Source: Alphaproteobacteria bacterium HGW-Alphaproteobacteria-18 (GTDB lineage: Bacteria > Pseudomonadota > Alphaproteobacteria > Caulobacterales > Hyphomonadaceae). From it: a stretch of DNA of 64,000 nt. A program made the translations under genes and the position numbers. Below, one piece after another: positions 17,524 to 26,233 of the stretch; within the stretch, counting starts at the first letter, position 1; the number at the start of each line of letters is the position of its first letter. The notes below the pieces were generated by a model. It did not search any database. It was not told the DNA's origin and saw nothing but the letters and a program-made list of their open reading frames with translations. The stretch is taken from assembly GCA_002841155.1 (NCBI GenBank), contig PHEH01000004.1, forward strand, positions 220,390 to 284,389, in the 5' to 3' direction.

Positions 17524-20500
17524 CCTCCGAATCCTTCAACCCCGCCGAAAAACACCAATCCCAGATCCCTGCCCTGCAGCTACTGGTCGCCCTAGGCTAC
17601 ACGCCGCTCCCAGAGTCCGAAATCATCCGCCAGCGCGGCGGCCGCCTGCGCAATGTTGTCCTCGATGACATCCTCGTCGAGCAACTCCTGAAGCTCAACT
17701 CCTTCGAGTATCGCGGAAAGTCCTACCCCTTCGACCTGGAGGACGCGCATGACGCGATCCGCCGCCTCAAACCTACGCCGGACCGTGTTAAAGGCCTCAA
17801 GGCCACCAATCAGGACGTCTATGACACACTGATCCTCGGCACGACGATCACCAAGACGATTGACGGCGATTCCAAGAGTTTCAGTTTCCGGTTCATCGAC
17901 TGGGAAAACCCAGCCAACAACGCCTTCCACGTGGCGGCGGAGGTGGCTGTTGAACGCACCGGAAGCAGCGCCACCAAACGCTGCGACATCGTAGCCTACG
18001 TGAACGGCATTCCCTTCATCGTGATTGAGAACAAGCGCCCGACCGAAGGCCTGAAGAAGGCAGGCAGCCAGCTCATCGGCTATCAGAGCGAAGACGGCAT
18101 CCCCCAGCTCTTCCATTTCGCGCAGTTGTTGATCGTGGCAAACCGCAATGAGGCGCTCTATGCGACTGTCGGGACACCGCGCAAATTCTGGCACGCCTGG
18201 CGCGATGAAGACGACACTGAAGAAGAGGTTGCGCGCGCCGCCAATCGCAGCCTGACGAACGAAGAAACCGATAGGGTGTTCTCAGGGTCCTTCGCATCCG
18301 TCCGCCACTTCTTCAAAGACCTGCAGGCTGGCGGTGCACGCGCTGTCACTGAGCAGGACCGGACGATCCACGCCCTCTGCCGCCCTGAGCGCCTGCTCGA
18401 CCTAGTGCGGCGCTTCACGGTCTTCGATGGCGGCATCCGAAAGATCGCGCGCCATCAGCAATTCTTTGGCATCAAGCTGGCCGTGGAACGCGTAAAGCAG
18501 TTCGACCTTGCGCGCACCCGAAAGGGCGGTGTGATCTGGCACACGCAAGGCTCAGGCAAGTCCCTCACCATGGTGATGCTTGGCCGAGCCCTGGCGCTCG
18601 ATAAGGCGATCCCCAATCCGCGCATCATCATCGTCACGGACCGGGACGACCTCGACAAGCAGATCAAGGGCACATTCAAGTCCTGCGACATGGATCCGGT
18701 TCGAGCGACCAGCGGCTCTCACCTGCTGTCGATGATCCGCGCCAAAACACCGTTGATCACCACCTTGATCAACAAGTTCGACACAGCGCTGCGCAACGGC
18801 GAAGACCCGGACGAGGATCCCAATCTCTTTGTCCTCATCGATGAAAGCCACCGCTCCCAGACGGGCACACACGGGGGATACGGACAACTAGCCGTCAAAA
18901 TGCGGCGGCTCCTGCCAAGGGCCTGCTACCTCGGTTTCACGGGTACCCCGCTGCTCAAGAACGACAAGCGCAATACGTTCACGACCTTTGGCGGGCTGAT
19001 CCATCACTACAAGATTGACGAAGCAGTGGCGGACGGCGCTGTTGTGCCCCTGCTCTACGAAGGCCGGCTCGTCGACCAGCAGATTACCGGCGGCGTGATC
19101 GATGCCTGGTTCGACAAGATTTCAGAAGGACTGACGGACCAGCAAAAGGCAGACCTGAAACGAAAATTCTCCCGGATGGACGCGCTCTCGAAGACGGGAC
19201 AGGCGATCCGTGCCAAGGCGTTCGATATTTCGGAGCACTACCGTCAGCATTGGCAGGATACGGGATTCAAGGCCCAGCTGGTGGCGCCGTCGAAAGCAGC
19301 CGCGGTCCGGTTCAAGGAAGTGCTCGACGAGATCGGACACGTTACCAGCGAAATCATCATGTCACCGCCCGACGAAAACGAGGGCAATGATGATGTGGAC
19401 TCGGAATCGAAAGATCTCGTCCGCCGCTTCTGGGCGAAGATGATGACGCGGTACAAGACAGAGGAGGTTTACAACCGCGAGATCATCGACAATTTCAAAG
19501 GCTCAGGTGAGCCGGAAATTCTTATCGTCGTTTCCAAACTACTCACCGGCTTCGACGCACCCAGAAACACAGTCCTTTACGTCTGCAAGCCGCTGCGCGA
19601 GCACAACCTCCTCCAGGCGATTGCACGGGTGAACCGCTTGTTTGAAGACGGAGACACCGAGAAACAGTTCGGTTTCATCATCGACTATGAAGGGCTGCTC
19701 GGCGAACTGGACCGGGCGCTCACAACGTATACGGCCTTTGCAGGTTTTGAAGACAGCGACCTCATCGGCACCGTGCATGACGTGAAAGAAGAGATCCGGC
19801 GGCTCCCCCAGCTGCATGATCAGCTCTGGGACCTGTTCAAGCCGGTGCTCAACAAGAAGGACATGGAAGCCTTCGAGCAGTTCCTGGGCGATGAAGCGAT
19901 CCGCCAGGAATTCTATGAACGGTTCCGCGCGTTCGGGCGCTGCCTGCACATCGCCATGTCGACAAGGCACTTGATGTCTTTGCGCCGGAAACGCTCGAGA
20001 AGATGAAGCAGGACTGGAAGCGCTTTTCAGAGCTGCGGCGCTCAGTGCAGCTACGCTACCAGGAAACGGTCGACCTCAAAGAGTTCGAACCAAAGATTCA
20101 GAAACTCCTCGACGATCACGTCATCGCCATGCCGGCGCAGATCATCATCGAGATGGTCAACATCAATGATCCCAAAGCCCTCCAGGCAGTGGTGGAAGAT
20201 GCCGGCATCACGGATGCTTCGAAAGCTGACCGCATTGCGAGCGCGACGCGACGCACACTGACTGAGCGCATGGATGAGGATCCGAGCTTCTATGCGAAGT
20301 TCTCCGCCTTGCTCGAAGAGACGATCCGAGATTATCGTTCGAGGCGTCTATCCGAGCGCGACTATCTAAACAGCGTCGTTGATCTCGCCCAGAAGGTCGC
20401 GTCCAAGGACCGCGGCCGGCGCGTGCCCGAAGTGTTGAAGGGCAATGATGACGGTCAGGCCTTCTTCGGGGTTATCGAGACGAAGATGGTGACGGAGGCT

Positions 20501-20743
20501 GGCGCCCCGCTCGATGAGCGCGAGACCGCAATGGTCGCGCTGAGACTGATCGAGATCGTCAAGGCGCACCACATCGTCGACATCTGGACTAATGAAGTTG
20601 CCCAGAACGCATTGCGCAATGCGATCGATGATTACTTCTTCGATGTTCTCAGGGACCAAAAAGGCGTGGTCCTATCTGTTGAGGATCTCGACACGCTGGA
20701 ACTCGATCTGATGAAACTGGCGCGGGCGCGATTTCCAGGATGA
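17520..20743 (+). pseudogene. hsdR: Type I restriction endonuclease subunit, frameshifted near 19955-19965
   Basis: Together the two parts make a normal R subunit of about 1075 codons. The first frame (17520-20006) carries the nuclease core CDIVAYV...IENKRP (about residues 155-175), Walker A TQGSGKS (about 342) and the DEAD-like LIDESHRSQTGTHG (about 440). Near 19960 the family sequence ...HIAMST jumps to the other frame, continuing DKALDVFAPETLEKM and running to 20743. Loss of one tandem CGAC (4 bases), or of one base, would explain it. The second frame could restart at ATG 20003, which overlaps the premature stop TGA (ATGA). The C-terminal part normally binds HsdM, so restriction may be lost while methylation stays; a sequencing error is also possible. 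Confidence 0.85.
20003..20743 (+). CDS. Possible re-initiated C-terminal fragment of HsdR
   Basis: A 246-residue frame that holds the helical C-terminal part of the R subunit, ending LMKLARARFPG. Its ATG overlaps the stop of the upstream fragment as ATGA, an arrangement used for translational coupling. It could therefore be made as a separate polypeptide and, in principle, join the N-terminal fragment. See the frameshifted hsdR entry; this is not an independent gene family. Confidence 0.5.
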   Translation: MKQDWKRFSELRRSVQLRYQETVDLKEFEPKIQKLLDDHVIAMPAQIIIEMVNINDPKALQAVVEDAGITDASKADRIASATRRTLTERMDEDPSFYAKFSALLEETIRDYRSRRLSERDYLNSVVDLAQKVASKDRGRRVPEVLKGNDDGQAFFGVIETKMVTEAGAPLDERETAMVALRLIEIVKAHHIVDIWTNEVAQNALRNAIDDYFFDVLRDQKGVVLSVEDLDTLELDLMKLARARFPG

Positions 20744-21456
20744 AGGCTGAACATCGCCAAATCGACTACGGCTCTATAAAAATCGCTTTCACCGTGAACC
20801 GGCGAGAGCGAACTACGCTTGAAATCGCCGTTGAGCCGGACCTCAGCGTCACCGTTGCAGCGCCTGTCGACGCAGACTGCGCTGCCATAGACGCGAAAGT
20901 ACGAAAGCGCGGCGCGTGGATTATGAAGCAGCAGGCATTCTTCCGGCAATTTCTTCCGCGAACGCCTGAGCGCCAGTTTGTGGCCGGCGCCACTCATCGC
21001 TACCTTGGTCGGCAATACCGGCTCAAGGTTCGTGCAGGTCTGATCGACCGTGTGAGGCTGTTTCGCGGCTTCATCGATATTGAAACACTCCGGCCAAAGA
21101 CGGACGCTCATACACGCGGTCTTGTAGAAGATTGGTACCGCGACCGTGCAAAGCTGAAGTTTCAGGAACGCATCGAGGTCTGCCAGGAACGTTTCGCAAC
21201 GCCCGCCAGAGTTTCACCGGAAGGCATTGTCGTTCGAAAGCTTAGCCACCGCTGGGGCTCCATGTCGCCCGCTGGCAGGCTTGTCTTGAATACAAGGCTC
21301 ATTGAAGCGCCGGTTGATGCGATCGACTACGTGATCACGCACGAGCTCTGCCACAGGCTTCATCCTCATCATGGCAAGGCATTCTTCAAGACGCTGACTG
21401 CTGTCATGCCTGATTGGGAACGTCGGAAGGTGCAGCTCGAACGCCTGATGGCCTAA
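20740..21456 (+). CDS. YgjP/SprT-like M48-type metallopeptidase
   Basis: A 238-residue protein with the zinc motif HELCHRLHPHHGKAF (HExxH) in its C-terminal third. KLSHRWGSMSPAGRLVLNTRL, the typical YgjP-family lead-in, comes just before it. It overlaps the hsdR stop by 4 bases (ATGA). Such genes often trail hsdR in type I operons; the substrate is unknown and roles in DNA-protein handling or defence are inference. Confidence 0.9.
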   Translation: MKAEHRQIDYGSIKIAFTVNRRERTTLEIAVEPDLSVTVAAPVDADCAAIDAKVRKRGAWIMKQQAFFRQFLPRTPERQFVAGATHRYLGRQYRLKVRAGLIDRVRLFRGFIDIETLRPKTDAHTRGLVEDWYRDRAKLKFQERIEVCQERFATPARVSPEGIVVRKLSHRWGSMSPAGRLVLNTRLIEAPVDAIDYVITHELCHRLHPHHGKAFFKTLTAVMPDWERRKVQLERLMA

Positions 21457-21466
21457 ACCCTCGGAG

Positions 21467-22639
21467 TCAAAGTGGCTCAGTGCCAGCGTCCAGCAACGAC
21501 AGATACCGCCGGTAAACAAACACGCGCCCCCGCGCCTTCCCGGTAATCTCTTCCACAATACCGAGCGCCTGAAGGCGCTCCAGCGCTGCCGTCGCCGTCG
21601 GAAACGTCACACCGGAAAGCTCGGCCGCCGTGCCGATTGTCAGGAGCGGTCGCTTCTGAAGGATCGCATGCAAAGCCTGAGCTGCGGGCGCCCCGCGCCC
21701 GAGCCCGGCGATCCTTGCGGCATCTTCGGCGAAGATTGCAGAGATCGACCGCGCCGCTTCATGCGCCTGGCGCGCCACATCCCTCACGCCGGTCAGGAAG
21801 AACTCGAGCCAGGTCTCCCAACGGCCATGCTCACGAACTTCCTGCAGCAAGGCGTAATACGTCGCTCTGTGAGACTTTAGATAGAGGCTCAGATAGAGGA
21901 GCGGCTCATCGAGGATCCCCTGCTCGCAGAGATACAACGTGATCAGCAGGCGACCTAGCCTGCCATTGCCATCGAGGAACGGATGGATCGTTTCGAACTG
22001 CACATGCGCGAGGCCCGCCTTGATGAGAGGCGGCAGACCGGAGTCCGTCTCGTGCAGGAACGCTTCAAGATTGCTCATCAGGTCCAGCACGTGCTGGGGC
22101 GGCGGCGGCACGAACAACGCGTTGCCGGGCCGTGTTCCGCCGATCCAGTTCTGCGAGCGGCGGAACTCGCCTGGCTGCTTCGTGCTTCCCCTGCCGGACG
22201 ACAAGAGAATGCCATGCATCTCCTTCAGCAGGCGGAGCGATAGCGGGAACCCTCCACGGATGCGGTCCAGGCCATGCGTCAACGCTGCGACATAGGTCGA
22301 GACCTCCTCGACATCGTCCAGCGGTACGCCGGGCGCGGCCTCATCTTCGTAGAGGAGCAGGTCCGATAGCGAAGACTGGGTCCCCTCGATCTGGGACGAG
22401 AGCAGCGCTTCCTTGCGCACGTACATGTAGAGGAAGAGCGATGTGTCGGGGGCCACGCTGCGAACGCCGTCCAGTCGCCCCAGCGCAAGCATCGCCTCGC
22501 TGGCGAGAACCGACAGGCCCGCCATGTCGATCGGGGGCCGGTGCGGCAGATCCGGCGGCAGGAAGGCGCGCACGGTTTCGCCGGTGACAGTGCTCGTCAC
22601 CCATTTGCCTTTCCGGCCGGAGTCCTGCGGAGCTGCCAT
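21467..22639 (-). CDS. Fic-family AMP-transferase with winged-helix C-terminus
   Basis: A 390-residue protein with the Fic core motif HPFLDGNGRLGR (about 219-230). It also has an N-terminal inhibitory motif SSQIEG at about 81-86, fitting (S/T)xxxE(G/N) of self-inhibited Fic enzymes. The C-terminal 70 residues look like a winged helix (ELSGVTFPTATAALERLQALGIV). Fic enzymes transfer AMP (or a related group) to target proteins. The ATG at 22639 has an AAAGGAT site that lies inside a long inverted repeat, suggesting that the protein represses its own gene. It converges on the restriction operon. Confidence 0.92.
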   Translation of the reverse strand: MAAPQDSGRKGKWVTSTVTGETVRAFLPPDLPHRPPIDMAGLSVLASEAMLALGRLDGVRSVAPDTSLFLYMYVRKEALLSSQIEGTQSSLSDLLLYEDEAAPGVPLDDVEEVSTYVAALTHGLDRIRGGFPLSLRLLKEMHGILLSSGRGSTKQPGEFRRSQNWIGGTRPGNALFVPPPPQHVLDLMSNLEAFLHETDSGLPPLIKAGLAHVQFETIHPFLDGNGRLGRLLITLYLCEQGILDEPLLYLSLYLKSHRATYYALLQEVREHGRWETWLEFFLTGVRDVARQAHEAARSISAIFAEDAARIAGLGRGAPAAQALHAILQKRPLLTIGTAAELSGVTFPTATAALERLQALGIVEEITGKARGRVFVYRRYLSLLDAGTEPL

Positions 22640-22643
22640 GGTG

Positions 22644-22716
22644 TATCCTTTAATAGCGCCCAATCGTTATTAAAGGATAACCCTATACGCTTTAATAGAC
22701 TTCCGCGCAATTAAAG
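22644..22716 (-). promoter_or_regulatory. Two inverted-repeat operators over the fic promoter and ribosome site
   Basis: Site 1 has perfect 12-base arms TATCCTTTAATA/TATTAAAGGATA (22644-22655 and 22668-22679), 12 bases apart, and includes the fic ribosome-binding site. Site 2 repeats the core as CTTTAAT/ATTAAAG (22690-22696 and 22710-22716). On the minus strand a possible -35 TTGCGC and -10 TATAGG (17 bases apart) lie within site 2. This is strong evidence for repression of fic, most simply by its own winged helix. Confidence 0.7.
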
Positions 22717-22856
22717 GCTCGCGCCCTGTCCAGAAACGAGAAAACTGCCGGGTTCGGCCCAAACCGCCGAGCGAGAGACAAAAATGTCCCAGGCAGCCAG
22801 GCCAACCTCTTAAAGACTCGCGCGCCTTCCCCGAATCTTTCCATGACTCCCCTATC

Positions 22857-23264
22857 ATGGCGCTACACATCCGAGACTTCCGTCAAAGCGATGCCGCTGA
22901 GCTCACCCCGCTCAGCGAGGCTGCCCATATGCTCGGTGCCCTGCCCCCGCCTGAAGCTGAAGCCCGCATCCTCGTTGGCCTGCGCGGCCACAGGCTCACC
23001 GGCGCAATCTGGTTTACCCTCAAGGGGCAGACCGGCATCATCTCGTGCATCGCGGCCGCCCAGGCCAATGGCTGGCATTCGGATGTCCAGGAACTTATCG
23101 TTGAAGCAAGCCTCTGGCTTAGCTCACGCGGCGCGGCGCACATCGAGCTCATGGCTATTCCGGGCGACGAAGCCCTCGTCGCCCGCCTGATGGAACTGGA
23201 CTTCAGGACCTACGAGCGCCAAGGCGTCATGCGCCGATTATTACCCGCTCAAAGCGCTGCCTGA
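22857..23264 (+). CDS. GNAT-like N-acetyltransferase domain protein
   Basis: A 135-residue protein opening MALHIRDFRQSDAAELTPL, a common start for GNAT enzymes. A central strand IELMAIPGDEALVARLMELDF and FRTYERQGVMRRLL follow, resembling the C-terminal half of the fold. The acetyl-CoA loop (Q/RxxGxG/A) is not evident, so it may be degenerate or non-catalytic. It is isolated between the fic promoter and the DUF2285 gene. Confidence 0.6.
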   Translation: MALHIRDFRQSDAAELTPLSEAAHMLGALPPPEAEARILVGLRGHRLTGAIWFTLKGQTGIISCIAAAQANGWHSDVQELIVEASLWLSSRGAAHIELMAIPGDEALVARLMELDFRTYERQGVMRRLLPAQSAA

Positions 23265-23535
23265 ACCGGCCCCGCATCGAGCGGCCGCGACCCCTCTGGC
23301 CGCAATCGTTTCAGAGACCCCACACCACCGGCGACCTGCGGACAGTGGGAAGCGCGGCCGCGCGGACCTGCCGGCGAGACCCAGCCGCACGGCCTTTTGC
23401 CGAATGACCGGATCCTCATTGAGCCTCGCCGGGCAGCCCGGCGTGCTCACTCCGATCCAAACGACAATAACCCAGCCGGGCGAACAGCCCCGCGCCTCTG
23501 GCGCGGGCAGGCCGCGAAGGGACTCGAAGGCCTCC

Positions 23536-24384
23536 TTACGCCGCGCGGCGACCGCCGCTGATCCGTGCCCCGAGCAGTTCGGTGAGGTATCCACCGTCCC
23601 GAAGACTTTCTGCTTTGCGGATCACATAGCGCAGGGACGCGCGCAGCGCGCTTCCATCTATGCCCCATTCTTCCGCAACGGCGGCAGGCCCGTGAAGAAG
23701 CGAAGCAATCTCGCGCTGGCTCATTCCGGCTTTTAGACAGTCGAGCGCGATGACGCCGTTGCGCAGGATCTGCGTCGTCTTCGTCCAGCGCGCCGCTGAC
23801 GTGTCCGGACCTTTTCCATAGAGGCGGAGCGCTTCCTTCTGGACTTTCAGCTTGCGCTCGAGATCGATGAGATCGGGCGTCTGCATTTTCATCCGTACCG
23901 GTTCAATTCCGAGATGAGACATGCCGGTGCAGCGCACCTGGACAATGCATCCCTTACCGCGGATCAGGAGATATTCGCGGGCAGCGGTGTCGGTCACGTG
24001 TGTGATGCTACAATGATGCACGGTCCGGTCCCAGATATCGCAGCGCTCGCCCGGCAGGCGCGGCGTGCAGTTTACCTCGACCTGGTCGGGGAACACATAA
24101 TGGGTCCAGACCGCGTCGGCGTCGATGCCGCTCAAGTCCGGATCCGGCATGAGCACCAGCCCCCAGCGCTCTGCGAGGCCCTGCGGCACGCGCGACCGGA
24201 GGAGCCGGATGGGGGCGCAGGGCGCCTTCCTCTCGGAAATGTCGGCATCTTTTCGGCTGATGGCATCACGGCGCAGTTCGTCATTGCGCCGGGCATATTC
24301 CCAGGCCCAGCGATCCAGAGGAAGGCGGGACAGGTAATCGTAAGGTGCAGTCTCTGCGCAGGTCTCGAGTGTAAACGTCTTCAT
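23536..24384 (-). CDS. DUF6499-DUF2285 fusion, FseA-like activator
   Basis: A 282-residue protein. The N-terminal APYDYLSRLPLDRWAWEYARRN (about 13-34) is the DUF6499 signature. The C-terminal part (about 195-275, RWTKTTQILRNGVIALDCLKAGMSQREIASLL) is DUF2285 with a helix-turn-helix. In Mesorhizobium ICEMlSymR7A the two halves lie in separate frames and are joined by programmed frameshifting to give FseA, the activator of excision. Here they are one continuous frame. The ATG at 24384 has a GAGGA site. It is divergent from trbB. Some databases label relatives 'replication initiator', which I consider less likely. Confidence 0.82.
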   Translation of the reverse strand: MKTFTLETCAETAPYDYLSRLPLDRWAWEYARRNDELRRDAISRKDADISERKAPCAPIRLLRSRVPQGLAERWGLVLMPDPDLSGIDADAVWTHYVFPDQVEVNCTPRLPGERCDIWDRTVHHCSITHVTDTAAREYLLIRGKGCIVQVRCTGMSHLGIEPVRMKMQTPDLIDLERKLKVQKEALRLYGKGPDTSAARWTKTTQILRNGVIALDCLKAGMSQREIASLLHGPAAVAEEWGIDGSALRASLRYVIRKAESLRDGGYLTELLGARISGGRRAA

Positions 24385-24458
24385 TGCAGTCCTCGTTCTG
24401 CCCACGGCAAAGCAAATTTCATTCCAAAGAAGAAATGTGCGACAATTTTGCCCGCAAT

Positions 24459-24477
24459 AGGGGAAATTGAATCCCCT
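24459..24477. promoter_or_regulatory. Palindrome between the FseA-like gene and trbB
   Basis: AGGGGA-N7-TCCCCT lies 75 bp upstream of the FseA-like start in an AT-rich patch; TATAGGGAT follows. It sits between the two divergent transcription units and could be the operator for one or both. No clear sigma-70 boxes are visible for trbB. Confidence 0.45.
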
Positions 24478-24651
24478 CCGTATAGGGATCATTAATCTTC
24501 AAAACCGCCAGTGCTTGCCGGGGGTCATGCCTGCGGACTTGCGGGTGTTTGCACAGGCCTGCCGCAACTTGCGCAGGATGGCCCCGCGTCCAACTCACGC
24601 GGGCGCCTGAAAGCTGGGAGCTTCTCCGGGACAGGAGAGGTCCCGCGCCCC

Positions 24652-25647
24652 ATGAGCTACCGCTTACACCAGCAGGAAACAGAATGCCGGCGCAGCCTGA
24701 TGCTGCGCACCGCCTTCTGCCCGGTGGTTCGCGAAGCGCTCGATGCGGCCGACACGATCGAAGTGATGGCCAATCCCGACGGCTCGATCTGGATCGAAAA
24801 AGCGGGCGCGGGCGTCATCGTTTCAGAGCACTCGCTGGATGCGACCGACCGGGAACGCGTGATCCGGCTGGTTGCATCCGGCGCGGGTGATATCGTCAGC
24901 GCGGGCCATCCGATCATTTCCGCCGAACTTCCGGGGACCGGCGAGCGGTTTGAAGGCCTGCTCCCACCGGTTTCGACAGCGCCGTGCTTTTCGATCCGCA
25001 AGCCCGCCTCGTCGCCGTTTGGTCTAAGCGACTATGTTGACCAGGGCAGCTTGTCGCCTGCGCTCTGCGCGGCGCTCAAGGAAGCGCTCGGCGCGCATGG
25101 GAACATCCTGATTGCCGGCGGCACGTCTTCCGGCAAGACCACGTTCACGAACGCACTGCTGGCTGAGCCGGTGCTGGCCGCCGACCGGATCATCATTCTT
25201 GAAGACACGCGGGAGCTCTGCTGCGCGGTGCCCAATGCCGTCCAGCTGAGGACGCAGCGCGGCAGCGTCTGCCTGCAGGAACTTGTCCGCTCGACGCTGC
25301 GCCTGCGCCCTGACCGGATCATTGTCGGGGAAGTGCGAGGGCCAGAAGCGCTCGATCTGCTGAAGGCCTGGAATACCGGACACCCCGGCGGGATCACAAC
25401 GCTGCATGCAAATTCTGCCCTCGGCGCGCTGAGACGTCTCGAACAGCTCACGCTTGAAGCGACACCGCGCGCGCCGTTCGATCTCATCGCCGACGCAATA
25501 GACGTGGTTGTCTTTATGAGCCGCGCGAACGGCGTCCGCCGCATCGAGGAGGCGCTGCGCGTCCTCAGCTTCGACGGCGACGGCTATGTGACCGAGCCGC
25601 TGGTGTCGCGGTCCCTTACCCTCGTCAAACATGGAGACTTCACATGA
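24652..25647 (+). CDS. trbB: TrbB, VirB11-type conjugation ATPase
   Basis: A 331-residue hexameric ATPase of the mating-pair formation system. Walker A is GGTSSGKTT (about 156-164), and the family boxes [27 protein letters not shown] and [11 protein letters not shown] follow in order. The ATG at 24652 has a GGAGAGG site 11 bases upstream; a longer frame from 24511 lacks family similarity. First gene of the trb operon; overlaps trbC by 4 bases. Confidence 0.95.
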   Translation: MSYRLHQQETECRRSLMLRTAFCPVVREALDAADTIEVMANPDGSIWIEKAGAGVIVSEHSLDATDRERVIRLVASGAGDIVSAGHPIISAELPGTGERFEGLLPPVSTAPCFSIRKPASSPFGLSDYVDQGSLSPALCAALKEALGAHGNILIAGGTSSGKTTFTNALLAEPVLAADRIIILEDTRELCCAVPNAVQLRTQRGSVCLQELVRSTLRLRPDRIIVGEVRGPEALDLLKAWNTGHPGGITTLHANSALGALRRLEQLTLEATPRAPFDLIADAIDVVVFMSRANGVRRIEEALRVLSFDGDGYVTEPLVSRSLTLVKHGDFT

Positions 25648-25979
25648 CGAACAATCAGACCGACCACGGCAGGAACAGCGTCCGCAAAGCGGCGATCCTG
25701 ATTGGCCTCACTACGGCCCTCGCCCTTCCGGCCCATGCTGCCGGCACAGGCATGCCCTGGGAAGGCCCGCTCGACCAGATCCTCTCCTCGATCGAAGGCC
25801 CGGTCGCGCGCATCGTAGCCGTGATCATCATCACGATCACGGGTCTCACCCTCGCGTTCGGCGAAACGTCCGGCGGTTTCCGCAAGCTCATCCAGATCGT
25901 GTTCGGCCTTTCGATCGCGTTCGCGGCAACGAGCTTCTTCCTGACCTTCTTCTCGTTCGGCGGAGGCGCGGTCGTCTGA
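25644..25979 (+). CDS. trbC: TrbC, conjugative pilin precursor
   Basis: A 111-residue VirB2-type pilin. It has a signal peptide (LIGLTTALALPAHAA) and two hydrophobic spans (about 53-72 and 84-105). It is probably processed by TraF (7252-7752), as RP4 TrbC is. It overlaps trbB by ATGA and trbD by one base (TGATG). Confidence 0.92.
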   Translation: MTNNQTDHGRNSVRKAAILIGLTTALALPAHAAGTGMPWEGPLDQILSSIEGPVARIVAVIIITITGLTLAFGETSGGFRKLIQIVFGLSIAFAATSFFLTFFSFGGGAVV

Positions 25980-26233
25980 TGACTGAGGGGTTCGATATCC
26001 CGGTCCGCCGGTCCCTGACCGAGCCGGTCCTGATGGCGGGGGCGCCGCGTACGGCGGCCATCGTCATCGGGACTGTGGCCGCAGCGGTCGGACTTGGCCT
26101 CCAGCTCTGGATCCCCGGCCTCCTCATCTGGATCGGCGGACATTCTGCGGCCGTGTTCATGGCCCGCCGCGATCCGGACTTCATGACCGTCATGGCCCGC
26201 GCGATGCGGCACAAGGAGTATCTCTCATGCTGA
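25979..26233 (+). CDS. trbD: TrbD, VirB3-like inner-membrane protein
   Basis: An 84-residue protein with two hydrophobic segments (about 25-58) after FDIPVRRSLTEPVLMAG, the VirB3/TrbD signature. Its start overlaps the trbC stop and its end overlaps trbE by 7 bases. Confidence 0.92.
   Translation: MTEGFDIPVRRSLTEPVLMAGAPRTAAIVIGTVAAAVGLGLQLWIPGLLIWIGGHSAAVFMARRDPDFMTVMARAMRHKEYLSC

Noticed and set aside
23489..23507. CCCGCGCC-TCT-GGCGCGGG as a terminator for the FseA-like gene
   Set aside because: The stem is good but no T-run follows on the minus strand; it may be a chance GC-rich palindrome.
23536..24384. Reading the DUF2285 protein as a plasmid replication initiator
   Set aside because: No iterons or origin-like AT-rich repeats nearby, and the DUF6499-DUF2285 arrangement with adjacent trb genes fits an FseA-type activator better.
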